From an uncultured Oscillospiraceae bacterium (GTDB lineage Bacteria > Bacillota > Clostridia > Oscillospirales > Ruminococcaceae): a stretch of 64,000 bases of DNA. The stretch lies in assembly GCA_934481385.1 (NCBI GenBank), contig CAKSPD010000003.1:62001-126000 (forward strand), written 5' to 3'. Below the pieces are notes generated by a model. The model had not been told where the DNA came from. It did not search any database and saw only the letters and a list, made by a program, of their open reading frames with translations. Below are positions 37,784-47,128 of the stretch, piece after piece (within the stretch, counting starts at the first letter, position 1; every line of letters starts with the position of its first letter). The position numbers and the translations under genes are program-made.

Positions 37784-40603
37784 ATGAAAAAAATTTTATC
37801 ATTTCTTGTTGCAGTAATATTTGTGATTTTCAATACAGATATTAATATATCTGCATATGCCTCTGATTTTCCGGAATTTTCATACAGTGAGAATATTTCA
37901 TATAATGATTATTATAATTTGTATTCTGATTCTGAACGACCTGAATGTGAAATAAATATAAATGCTGTTGATTATAAATCAGCTCAGAATGTCCGTAAAG
38001 ATAGAAATACTCTTATAATAGATGATGCCGGAAGTGCGGTATATGATATATATGTGGTTCAGTCCGGTATATACTGCGTTGAAATAACTTACTGTCCTTT
38101 GGTTTCAAACAGTCCTGATATAGAATTTTCCCTCAGTATTAATGGAAATATTCCATATGATACTGCATCAAGGCTTGTTCTTAACAGAATATGGACTGAT
38201 GACGGAGAAATAAAGCTTGATTCAAAGGGAAATCAAATCAGACCTTTTCAGATTCAGCAGGAAATGCAGACAAAAAGTTTTCTTAATGATACAGACGGAC
38301 TTTTCAGTGAACCTCTTGTATTTTATCTTGAAAAGGGTGAAAATCAGATTTCATTGAATTTTGAAAGAGCCTCTCTTGAAATTAAAAATATTGTATTCTG
38401 TCAGCCTGATTATTTAAAATCTTATGATGAATATATAAAATCCTATGATGTAAATAATTCAGTTGATAATAAAATAAAAATAGAGGGAGAAAATGCAGTA
38501 TATAAATCTTCATCAGTTCTCTGTCCTACATATGATAATTCTGATTATATGGTTTCTCCTTCGGATTATAATAATCTGGTTTATAATACAATAGGTGATG
38601 AAAGCTGGAATAAATCTTTTCAGAGTATTACATGGCGTATTCCTAAAGAAGAAATAAAAACAGGTCTTTATAAAATAGGTATAAAGGCACGTCAGGACGA
38701 AATGAGAGGTTTCTGTTCATCAAGAAGAATTTATATAGACGGTAAAATTCCGTTTGAAGAATTTAATCAGGTTAAATTTCAGTACAGTTCAGACTGGATT
38801 TTAAATTCTTTCGATGAATATATATATCTTGATTCTTCCTGTGACCATTTTATTACTCTTGAGGCTGTTCCTGATAAAGATTTGTCTGAATATCTCCGCA
38901 GACTTGAATCTGCTCTTTCTGAAATAAATGAATATTACAGAAATATAATTATGATTACCGGTGTTCAGCCTGATAAATATACTGATTATTATGTACATGA
39001 AAAAATTCCTAATCTGCTTTCGGATTTTGAAAGAATTTCCGGCGAGCTTAAAGAAATAAAAAAAGGAATAGAGGATATTTATAATTCATATGGTTCAGAG
39101 GCATCTGCTGTTACGGGTATGACAAATATTCTTGATAAATGCATTAAAAAACCTCTGAAAATTCCGCAGTATGTTTCTGAAATACATGATAATATTTCAA
39201 CTCTTTCAGCATGGGAAAGAGATTGCAGAAAAACTCCTCTTGAAATCGATTATATAGAGCTTTGCACTGAAAATCAGGAATTTTCTGATATTGAAAAAAG
39301 TTTTTTTAAATCGCTGAAATTCGGATTTTGCAGTTTTGTAAGCTCATTTTTTACTGATTATTCATCATTTTCCAATACGGACAGTGACTGTATTGAAGTA
39401 TGGGTTAATTCCGGACGTGAACAGGCACAGATTATAAGGGAACTTTCAGAATCAGAATTTATGACGGAAAATCCTGATATTTCAATATCAGTCAAACTTG
39501 TTTCAGGAGGAATTTTAGAATCAGCTATGGCAGGTCATCAGCCTGATGTTGTTCTGTTTGCCGGCGGGGAAATGCCTGTTAATCTTGCATCAAGGGGACT
39601 TCTTGTCAATCTTGAAGAATTTGATGATTATTTTGAAATAAAAAAGCGGTTTCAGAAAAATTCTTCTGTTAATTATGAATATAATAACGGCTGTTACGGA
39701 CTTCCTTTGAGTCAGAGCTGGGCTATGATGTTTTACAGAGAAGATATTCTTAAAGAACTTGGATTTTCTTCACTTCCTGAAACATGGCAGGAACTTATAG
39801 ACATGCTCCCTGCAATTCAGCGGAATTATATGTCAGTCGGTCTTGTACTTCCTTCCAATAATGTTTCACCTGTTACTGAAACAGGAAATACTTTTGCATG
39901 CCTTTTACTTCAGAATGGTATTAATTATTATAACTCTGAACTTAATAAATCTGTTCTTGATTCTGCTGAATGTGTATCAGCTTTTGAACAGTGGACAGAT
40001 TTTTACAGAAAATACGGTTTTATGCAGTCATATGATGCTTTCAGCCGTTTCAGAACAGGTGAATATCCGATAATAATTGCTGATTATACTCTGTTCAACA
40101 AGCTTGAAGAACTTGCTCCCGAAATAAAAGGACTATGGAATTTTACTTCTGTCCCAGGGACGTTAAAAGATGACGGAACTGTTTCGCATGCTGAAAATTC
40201 AAACGGAACTTCTGCAATTATTTTCAATAAAGATGAAGATAAAAAACATAAATCATGGGAATTTATAAAATGGTTTACAAGTTCAGAAATTCAGACAGAA
40301 TACAGCAACAGACTTGAAGGCACTATGGGTGTTACAGCAAGATTTCCAACGGCAAATACTGAGGCTCTTGAAAGTCTTTCGTGGTCTTATTCAGAACTTG
40401 AACAGCTTATAAATCAGCGTGAAGAACTTGAAGAAATTCCGATTATAACATCTTCTTATGCTGTTACACGAAATATTATGAATGCTTTCAGGGAAACTGT
40501 CAACAATGGTCAGAATCCGAGAGATACACTGATATGGTATAACAGAGATATAAACAACGAGATAAAACGTAAGCTTAAAAATGAAGGTCAGGTTTTGAAA
40601 TGA
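37784..40603 (+). CDS. Giant solute-binding protein with large N-terminal extension, no lipobox
   Basis: The 939-residue product has an N-terminal signal or anchor segment (about 1-25) with no cysteine, so it is not a standard lipoprotein. Residues about 30-370 look like beta-sandwich, carbohydrate-binding-type modules (LIIDDAGSAVYDIYVVQSGI; FYLEKGENQISLNFE). A helical linker (about 370-530) follows. Residues about 535-939 form a family 1 solute-binding domain with HQPDVVLFAGGEMPVNLASR and GLLVNLEEFDDYF. It overlaps the next permease gene by four bases. It probably binds a large glycan for permease pair 2, or holds it at the cell surface. Confidence 0.78.
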   Translation: MKKILSFLVAVIFVIFNTDINISAYASDFPEFSYSENISYNDYYNLYSDSERPECEININAVDYKSAQNVRKDRNTLIIDDAGSAVYDIYVVQSGIYCVEITYCPLVSNSPDIEFSLSINGNIPYDTASRLVLNRIWTDDGEIKLDSKGNQIRPFQIQQEMQTKSFLNDTDGLFSEPLVFYLEKGENQISLNFERASLEIKNIVFCQPDYLKSYDEYIKSYDVNNSVDNKIKIEGENAVYKSSSVLCPTYDNSDYMVSPSDYNNLVYNTIGDESWNKSFQSITWRIPKEEIKTGLYKIGIKARQDEMRGFCSSRRIYIDGKIPFEEFNQVKFQYSSDWILNSFDEYIYLDSSCDHFITLEAVPDKDLSEYLRRLESALSEINEYYRNIIMITGVQPDKYTDYYVHEKIPNLLSDFERISGELKEIKKGIEDIYNSYGSEASAVTGMTNILDKCIKKPLKIPQYVSEIHDNISTLSAWERDCRKTPLEIDYIELCTENQEFSDIEKSFFKSLKFGFCSFVSSFFTDYSSFSNTDSDCIEVWVNSGREQAQIIRELSESEFMTENPDISISVKLVSGGILESAMAGHQPDVVLFAGGEMPVNLASRGLLVNLEEFDDYFEIKKRFQKNSSVNYEYNNGCYGLPLSQSWAMMFYREDILKELGFSSLPETWQELIDMLPAIQRNYMSVGLVLPSNNVSPVTETGNTFACLLLQNGINYYNSELNKSVLDSAECVSAFEQWTDFYRKYGFMQSYDAFSRFRTGEYPIIIADYTLFNKLEELAPEIKGLWNFTSVPGTLKDDGTVSHAENSNGTSAIIFNKDEDKKHKSWEFIKWFTSSEIQTEYSNRLEGTMGVTARFPTANTEALESLSWSYSELEQLINQREELEEIPIITSSYAVTRNIMNAFRETVNNGQNPRDTLIWYNRDINNEIKRKLKNEGQVLK

Positions 40604-41493
40604 ATTTTAAAAAATTTTTCAAAGAGATAAAAGGTTCAGGCGAATGTTATCTTATGCTTGCACCTTTTATGATATTTTTTATAATTTTTACGGTAATACC
40701 GGTTGTTATGTCCGTTCCGACAGCCTTTACAGATTTCAATATCGTTCAGAAACCCGATTTTATCGGACTTGAAAATTTCAGAAATCTTTTTCTTAATGAC
40801 AGGATTTTTCTGAAATCAATAAGAGTTACACTTATATTTGCTGTTTTTACAGCTCCGGTAAGCTATGCTTTATGTTTTATGCTTGCATGGTTTATAAATC
40901 AGATGCCTTCTTTTCTGAGAACGTTTTTTACGCTTATATTTTATATTCCGTCTATGGCTAACATATATGCAGTATGGCAGTTGATTTTCAGCGGTGACAG
41001 ATACGGATATTTTAATTCTGTTCTTATTAAACTGGGTATAATTTTTTCACCAGTTCAGTGGCTTACAGATTCAAGATATGTTCTCGGAGCAGTAATTGCC
41101 GTACAGTTATGGATAAGTCTTGGAGCAGGATTTCTTGCATTTACTGCGGGATTTCAGAACATTGATTCCACATACTATGAGGCCGGTGCTGTTGAGGGAA
41201 TCTCAAACCGCTGGCAGGAACTTATATATATTACACTTCCGCTTATGAAACCGCAGTTGCTTTTTGCGTCTGTGATGCAGATTGTAAGTTCATTTACTGC
41301 CGGAACTGTTGCACAGAATCTTGCAGGTTTTCCGAGTACGGATTATAAGGTACATACTATAATGACTCATGCTTATGATTATGGCTGGGTCAGATATGAA
41401 ATGGGATATGCATCTGCAATATGCGTTGTACTTTTTTTGTTTATGTATATTGCAAATATGCTTGTAAATAAATTTCTTAATCAGGAGAACTGA
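40600..41493 (+). CDS. Carbohydrate ABC transporter permease, MalF-like (pair 2)
   Basis: The 297-residue permease overlaps the binding-protein gene by four bases (ATGA). Six spans and the EAA loop TYYEAGAVEGISNRWQEL (about 195-212) are visible. Its opening CYLMLAPFMIFFIIFTVIPV is typical of UgpA/LacF-type permeases. It pairs with the next gene, six bases downstream. Sequence is clearly different from pairs 1 and 3, so this is not a recent duplicate. Confidence 0.9.
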   Translation: MNFKKFFKEIKGSGECYLMLAPFMIFFIIFTVIPVVMSVPTAFTDFNIVQKPDFIGLENFRNLFLNDRIFLKSIRVTLIFAVFTAPVSYALCFMLAWFINQMPSFLRTFFTLIFYIPSMANIYAVWQLIFSGDRYGYFNSVLIKLGIIFSPVQWLTDSRYVLGAVIAVQLWISLGAGFLAFTAGFQNIDSTYYEAGAVEGISNRWQELIYITLPLMKPQLLFASVMQIVSSFTAGTVAQNLAGFPSTDYKVHTIMTHAYDYGWVRYEMGYASAICVVLFLFMYIANMLVNKFLNQEN

Positions 41494-41499
41494 ACTTTT

Positions 41500-42342
41500 A
41501 TGAAACATTCAGACAGAAAGGCAGGAAATATTGCAGTTTTTATATTTCTTACTATTTTCGGAATTTTTATGATTTTTCCTATATACCTTGCTTTTGTAAT
41601 GGCATTCAAGCCAGAACAGGAACTTTTTGTATTTCCTCCAAAACTCTATACCCTTAATCCTACTCCGGATAATTTCCGGAATATGCTCAGGGATTTGAGC
41701 AATTCACAGCTTGTGCCTTTTTCAAGATATTTTTTCAACAGCTTTTTTGTAACAATTTCAGTCACAGTTTTTCAGTGTATGTTTTCGGCTATGGCAGGAT
41801 TTGTTCTTGCAAAGTGTAATTTCAAGGGTAAAAAAATTCTTAATGCTGTTATAGTTGTTTCACTTCTGTATCAGAGCAATGTTATATATATTATGCAGTA
41901 TTCTCTTATAGCTGAAATGAATATGATTAATACTTACAGAGCTTTGATTTTTCCCCTTATAGCATCTCCGATGTCGCTTTTTCTTATGCGTCAGAGTATA
42001 TCGCAAGTACCTGATGAAATTATTGAGGCAGGAAAAATTGATGGTGCAAATCTTTTCAGAATATGCTGGAATATTGTTATGCCGAATCAGAAACCTGCTC
42101 TTGCTACTGTTATGATATTTGCTTTTCAGTCAGCGTGGAATATGCAGAGCGGGAGTTTTATATATGATGAGAACTTAAAGACACTTCCTACTGTTATTCA
42201 ACAGCTTACAGCTTCGGGAATATCAAAAACAGGTATATCGGCATCAGCATCAGTTATTATGCTTTTACCGCCTGTTATAATATTTATATTTGCAAGAAAA
42301 AGTGTTATAAAAACTATGGCTCATTCCGGAATCAGCGGTTAA
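41500..42342 (+). CDS. Carbohydrate ABC transporter permease, MalG-like (pair 2)
   Basis: This 280-residue permease has six spans, the MalG-type opening IFMIFPIYLAFVMAFKP and the EAA loop EIIEAGKIDGANLFRIC (about 173-189). It completes the second permease pair. The following gene starts 11 bases downstream behind AAGGAG. No ATPase follows. Confidence 0.9.
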   Translation: MKHSDRKAGNIAVFIFLTIFGIFMIFPIYLAFVMAFKPEQELFVFPPKLYTLNPTPDNFRNMLRDLSNSQLVPFSRYFFNSFFVTISVTVFQCMFSAMAGFVLAKCNFKGKKILNAVIVVSLLYQSNVIYIMQYSLIAEMNMINTYRALIFPLIASPMSLFLMRQSISQVPDEIIEAGKIDGANLFRICWNIVMPNQKPALATVMIFAFQSAWNMQSGSFIYDENLKTLPTVIQQLTASGISKTGISASASVIMLLPPVIIFIFARKSVIKTMAHSGISG

Positions 42343-42353
42343 GGAGTTATAAG

Positions 42354-44294
42354 ATGAAAAAGCTCTTTTTATTTGTATTTGTTTTCTTTATGCTTTTCAG
42401 ATTTGAAGTTTCTGCGGATTCCTACAATTATAACCAGAGGGGAGAATCTGTTCTTTCACAATCGGGATATATTGCAGAAAAGGCAGTATGCGGTAAAGAC
42501 TTAGGTATTTCAGAATTAAATTCACCGAATGATATTTTTATATCCGATGAAAAAGTTTATATAGCAGATTCAGGAAACAACAGAATTATATGCCTTGATT
42601 CTGAACTTGAAAATGTTCTTGAAATATACAGTAGTTTTAAAAATAATAACGGTTCTGAAACAGTTCTGCAAAATCCGTCAGGGATTTTTGCGGATTCAGA
42701 AAAAATATATATCGCTGATACTGATAATTCAAGAATACTTGTATCGGATTTTAATTGTAATATTATTCTTGAAATAGAAATTCCCTCTGATACTTCATAT
42801 AATTATAATACATTTATTCCTGAAAAAGTAATAGCTGATAATTATGGAAATATTTATGCTGCTGCAAGAAATATTTCATCGGGAGCTGTTATGTTCAGTC
42901 CGCAAGGGGAGTTTCTCGGATTTTTCGGTGCTAACAGAACTGATAAACCTGAAAATATTGTTATAGAAACTATAAAAAATATTTTCCGCAGTGATACTAA
43001 AAAATTAAGAAGGGAAAGAAATATCCCTTCCGGAATTTCAGGATTTGATATTGACAGCGGTAATTTTATATATACCTGCACACAGTCCGGAAATCAGGAT
43101 ACTGATATTATAAAAAAATTAAATCCTTCCGGACAAAATCTTTTTATGTATAATACAAATACATTCGGCGATTATCCTTATCTGTATTCACAGCAGGAAA
43201 AAAATATGTTCTGCGATATTGATGTTGACGAAAATCAGTATATAAACTGCCTTGATTTCAGATACGGGAGAATATTTACATACGATAAAGACGGTAATCT
43301 TCTGTTCGTTTCAGGAGGTAAATCATCTCAGCTCGGCGGATTTGAAAGGGTTTCAGCTATTGAGTGTTACAGGGACAGTTTATTTGTTCTTGACAGTATG
43401 AAATCATCTGTTACTGTTTTTAAAAAAACTGATTTCGGAAAGATTGTTGATAATGCTGAAATGCTTTATAATTCGGGAAATTATTCTGAATCGCTTGAAC
43501 TATGGAAAGAAATTCTTGTGCGTGATTCAAATTATCTTACGGCTTACAGCAAAATATCTTCAATATTTCTTGTTCAGAGAAATTACAGTGAGGCTATGAA
43601 ATATGCTGAAACGGCAGAACTTTCTGATATTTACAACAAGGCATTTGAGGGCTGGAGAGAAAATTTTATTTCGAAAAATTTCGGATTTATTATAATTGCC
43701 TTTTTTGTTATTACAGCAATGCTTATTAAAATGCCGTTACCAAAACTGAAAAAAAATATCAGAAATTCAGTTTTTATTCTGATTGCTTTTTTTATTGCTG
43801 TCATAGCTGACGGAACACTTTATGGATTGCAGTTCCGTTCTGAAGAACAGAAAGTTTTTAATATAATTCCTTATTTTATAAAGAGTATCGGGATAGTTTT
43901 GCTTTGGTGTGTTTCAGGTCGTGCCTGCGGAACATTCCTTGACGGTTGCGGAACTTTCAGAAATATCTTTATCAGAACTTCATTTGCTGTTATTCCATAT
44001 ACAGTTCAGCTTATTGTCAATACTGTACTTTCTCATATACTGATAAGAGATGAACATATCTTTATGGATATAATTCAGATTGCAGGAATAATATGGACAT
44101 TAATTCTTGTTTTCAATTCAGTGAGAGAAGTTCATCATTATAGTTTTAAAGAAACGTTTATAGCTGTTATTATGACAGTTTTCGGAATTGCTGTAATGCT
44201 TTTTCTTATGATTCTTGTGCTTTGTCTTTTACAGCAGATTTATTTGTTTTTTATTTCCGTTTTTACTGAAATATCTTATCGTATAAGGAGCTGA
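42354..44294 (+). CDS. NHL-repeat / TPR-like / Yip1-type membrane protein
   Basis: The 646-residue product combines three parts. After a signal peptide (about 1-22), residues about 50-355 are NHL-type beta-propeller repeats (SPNDIFISDEKVYIADSGNN; IFADSEKIYIADTDNSRI). A short TPR-like helical segment (about 365-430; YNSGNYSESLELWKEILVRD) follows. The C-terminal part (about 442-640) has five spans resembling the Yip1 domain. The propeller should face outward, tethered to the membrane. It lies between permease pair 2 and the DUF5696-like lipoprotein, and is likely a structural or sensing component. Function unknown. Confidence 0.72.
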   Translation: MKKLFLFVFVFFMLFRFEVSADSYNYNQRGESVLSQSGYIAEKAVCGKDLGISELNSPNDIFISDEKVYIADSGNNRIICLDSELENVLEIYSSFKNNNGSETVLQNPSGIFADSEKIYIADTDNSRILVSDFNCNIILEIEIPSDTSYNYNTFIPEKVIADNYGNIYAAARNISSGAVMFSPQGEFLGFFGANRTDKPENIVIETIKNIFRSDTKKLRRERNIPSGISGFDIDSGNFIYTCTQSGNQDTDIIKKLNPSGQNLFMYNTNTFGDYPYLYSQQEKNMFCDIDVDENQYINCLDFRYGRIFTYDKDGNLLFVSGGKSSQLGGFERVSAIECYRDSLFVLDSMKSSVTVFKKTDFGKIVDNAEMLYNSGNYSESLELWKEILVRDSNYLTAYSKISSIFLVQRNYSEAMKYAETAELSDIYNKAFEGWRENFISKNFGFIIIAFFVITAMLIKMPLPKLKKNIRNSVFILIAFFIAVIADGTLYGLQFRSEEQKVFNIIPYFIKSIGIVLLWCVSGRACGTFLDGCGTFRNIFIRTSFAVIPYTVQLIVNTVLSHILIRDEHIFMDIIQIAGIIWTLILVFNSVREVHHYSFKETFIAVIMTVFGIAVMLFLMILVLCLLQQIYLFFISVFTEISYRIRS

Positions 44295-44300
44295 ATTTTT

Positions 44301-46259
44301 ATGCAGGGTAAAATAGTTTCATGTCTTTTAGCTGTTTTTATGATTTTTGCTTTTACAGCATGTTCAGAAAAAAATTCAGAAGTTTCTTTATACAGTTATG
44401 ATATGGATTCTGATTCTGTTTCGGATTCCGATTTTATACAGCTTGAAAATAAATATACAGGTTATATATGGAACAGCGGAGATTTTTCAAGTTCTCTTAC
44501 TTATGGAATACCCTCTGAAAAGAGTATAAAAACTATAAATTCATCAGATGAAAAATGCAGGATAAGTGTTTCTGAAATTACAAAAGGAGTTAAAGTTACT
44601 TATAATTACTATAAAACAGGTATAAAATATTCCGTTGAATATACTGATGAAAAGGATTTTTTAAAGGCAAGTATCAGAACATCTGAAATAGAGGAAAATG
44701 GTGATGCTGTTGCTCTGAAAATATCAGTTCTTCCGCTTTTAAGTTCAGCAGTTTTTTCAGATGAGGGATATTTTGTGATTCCTGACGGTTGCGGTGCTTT
44801 GATACGTTTCAGCGATAAAAAAAATTCCTATTCACAGAGAGTTTACGGAGATAATATATCATTAGTTCCTGATAAAAAAGCCTCTGATAAAAAACAGGTT
44901 TATCTTCCTTGTTACGGAGCAGTTAAAAACGGAAATGCTTTTCTTGCAGTTGCAGTAAAAGGTGATTCAAATGTATTTATAAATGCTGATACGGGTGAGC
45001 TTAACACATGCAATTTTTCGTTTGTTATTCGTGATACTGATAATTTTTCTATAAATAAATCTGATATTACTGTTTTTGAGGACGGAGATATAAATTGTGA
45101 TGATATTGAAGTGAGATATTATCCCATTGAAAAATATAATGCAGGATATTCTGATATTGCTGAAAAATACCGTCAATATATTATGGATACTTGTAATCTT
45201 TCACCGTTGAGTGAAGATTATGAAATTCCTCTTTATATTAATTTTTATGGGGGTGTTGAAAAAAAGACATCTGTTTCGGGTATTCCGTCAGAAAAGAAAA
45301 TATCACTTACAGAATATTCACAGGCAGAAGAAATTCTCAGGGAATTAAAAAATAATAATGTTGAAAATATAACTGCATCTTATTATAACTGGACTGATTC
45401 GCAGATATGCCGTAAAATTGATACAAACGCTGAATGTTCGGATATTCTCGGTAATTCTGAAGATTTTAAAAAGCTTTATAATTATGCAGAAATTTATCCT
45501 GTTGTGGATAATATAAAATTTTCGGAGCTGAGCCTGAAAAATATGACAGTGAGAATTTCAGGTGCTTATTCAAAAATTTCAGAATATAATCCTGTTTACG
45601 GCATACAGGATAGTTCAGCGGATTCTCTTTATTTTCTTTCTCCGTCACGGTTTAAACAGATTTATAATAAGCTTGCGGAAAATTACAGTTATGATAAAAT
45701 AAATTTTGGCAGTCTTTCTGTATCGCTTTATGGAAATTATTCAAAGAAAAAATTTTCAAGATTTGATGCTTTGAATTCAGTATGTAAAAGCTGTGAGCTT
45801 TTTGATAAAAAAATACTTGCATACGGAGCAAATGCCTATATGTTTCCGTATGTAAATCATATATGCGGAGTTCCTGCTGAATCAAGTCATTTTGATATAT
45901 TTGATGAGGATATACCATTCTATCAGATGATAATTCATGGACTTATACCATATTCATCTGAATCAGTGAACAGCATGGCAAATCCTGATGACTACATAAA
46001 AAAATCTGTTTCTTATGGAAGCAGTCTTATGTTTGATTTTATATATGAAAATCCTGCTGTTCTTCAGGATACTGATTTGAAAAAATATTATTATGCTGAT
46101 TATTCAGGCTGGAAAGATACTGCTTTGTCGGGATATGAATATTCGTACAATATTCTCAATAGTGTGAAAAACTGTTTTATTGAGGATTATTATATTTCCG
46201 ATGGATTTTCCTTTACTGTATATTCTGACGGTACTGTCATAAAAGAAGGTGTTTTATGA
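44301..46259 (+). CDS. Lipoprotein with DUF5696-like, glycosidase-barrel-like region
   Basis: A signal peptide with lipobox FAFTACSEK (Cys21) anchors this 652-residue protein. The first half (about 45-280) is beta-rich, with YFVIPDGCGALIRFSD, a pattern resembling the N-terminal beta-sandwich of some large glycosidases. The second half (about 300-630) alternates helices and strands like a TIM barrel (IPLYINFYGG; VENITASYYNWTD; LMFDFIYENP). It resembles proteins annotated DUF5696 that accompany sugar ABC permeases in Firmicutes. I cannot identify catalytic residues, so it may be a glycan-binding pseudo-enzyme or an undescribed glycosidase. It overlaps the next gene by four bases. Confidence 0.6.
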   Translation: MQGKIVSCLLAVFMIFAFTACSEKNSEVSLYSYDMDSDSVSDSDFIQLENKYTGYIWNSGDFSSSLTYGIPSEKSIKTINSSDEKCRISVSEITKGVKVTYNYYKTGIKYSVEYTDEKDFLKASIRTSEIEENGDAVALKISVLPLLSSAVFSDEGYFVIPDGCGALIRFSDKKNSYSQRVYGDNISLVPDKKASDKKQVYLPCYGAVKNGNAFLAVAVKGDSNVFINADTGELNTCNFSFVIRDTDNFSINKSDITVFEDGDINCDDIEVRYYPIEKYNAGYSDIAEKYRQYIMDTCNLSPLSEDYEIPLYINFYGGVEKKTSVSGIPSEKKISLTEYSQAEEILRELKNNNVENITASYYNWTDSQICRKIDTNAECSDILGNSEDFKKLYNYAEIYPVVDNIKFSELSLKNMTVRISGAYSKISEYNPVYGIQDSSADSLYFLSPSRFKQIYNKLAENYSYDKINFGSLSVSLYGNYSKKKFSRFDALNSVCKSCELFDKKILAYGANAYMFPYVNHICGVPAESSHFDIFDEDIPFYQMIIHGLIPYSSESVNSMANPDDYIKKSVSYGSSLMFDFIYENPAVLQDTDLKKYYYADYSGWKDTALSGYEYSYNILNSVKNCFIEDYYISDGFSFTVYSDGTVIKEGVL

Positions 46260-47128
46260 AAATTAAAAATTTTCGTGGCTTTGAATTTATAATTTTATGG
46301 CTTGTCGGAACAGTTGTATTTTTTCTGATACCTCTGTTTGTATCGCTTTATTATTCTTTCTGCGATGTAAACATAAATTCAGAAAAAACTGTATGTGAAT
46401 GGATAAACCTGAAAAATTATCAGTATATATTTTTTACTGATGAATATTATACTGATTATCTGATTGATACTGTTGTTGAAACGCTCTGGAAAACTCCTGT
46501 TGTAATAATTTTTTCCGTATTTGTTGCTGTAATTCTCAATCAGAAATTCAGAGGAAGAACTTTTGCGAGAGCAGTATTTTTTCTCCCTGTTATAATAGCA
46601 TCAGGGCCTGTTTACAATATTATAAGCGGAAATATTCAGAATATCGGAAATGAGCATTTTTCAACGCTGTTTTCTTCTGACTTGATAGGTGACCTTATGC
46701 GTTTCCTTGGAATTTATGATATATCTGAAAAAACTGAAAAAATTATTATGTCTGTATCAGATAATATTTTCAGTATAGTCTGGAGTTCCGGAATACAGAT
46801 TCTTATATTTCTTTCAGCACTTCAGAATATTCCGCAGTCAGCAAGAGATGTTGCTGTAATAGAGGGAGCTGATGCCTGGGATTACTTCTGGAAAGTTACA
46901 TTTCCTTATCTGAGTCCTCTTTTTTCAGTAAATCTTATTTTTACTGTTATTGATACATTTACAAGCCCTGCAAATCCTGTTATGAACCATATACTTTCCT
47001 CGCAGAGTGAATGGAATTATGGTGAGGCTTCTGCTATGGCATGGTTTTATTTTATACTGATTCTGATTTTTATATGGATTTCAGTCTATATTCTGAAAAA
47101 ATTTTTCGGCGGTGATTCAGATGAATAA
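46256..47128 (+). CDS. Carbohydrate ABC transporter permease, MalF-like (pair 3)
   Basis: This 290-residue permease starts inside the previous stop (ATGA). It has six spans and an extracytoplasmic insertion after the third (around SGNIQNIGNEHFSTLFSSD), with the EAA loop SARDVAVIEGADAWDYFWK (about 197-215). It forms the third MalF/MalG pair with the next gene, which it overlaps by eight bases. Direct coupling to the DUF5696-like lipoprotein suggests that lipoprotein serves this pair in place of a classical binding protein. Confidence 0.88.
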   Translation: MKIKNFRGFEFIILWLVGTVVFFLIPLFVSLYYSFCDVNINSEKTVCEWINLKNYQYIFFTDEYYTDYLIDTVVETLWKTPVVIIFSVFVAVILNQKFRGRTFARAVFFLPVIIASGPVYNIISGNIQNIGNEHFSTLFSSDLIGDLMRFLGIYDISEKTEKIIMSVSDNIFSIVWSSGIQILIFLSALQNIPQSARDVAVIEGADAWDYFWKVTFPYLSPLFSVNLIFTVIDTFTSPANPVMNHILSSQSEWNYGEASAMAWFYFILILIFIWISVYILKKFFGGDSDE

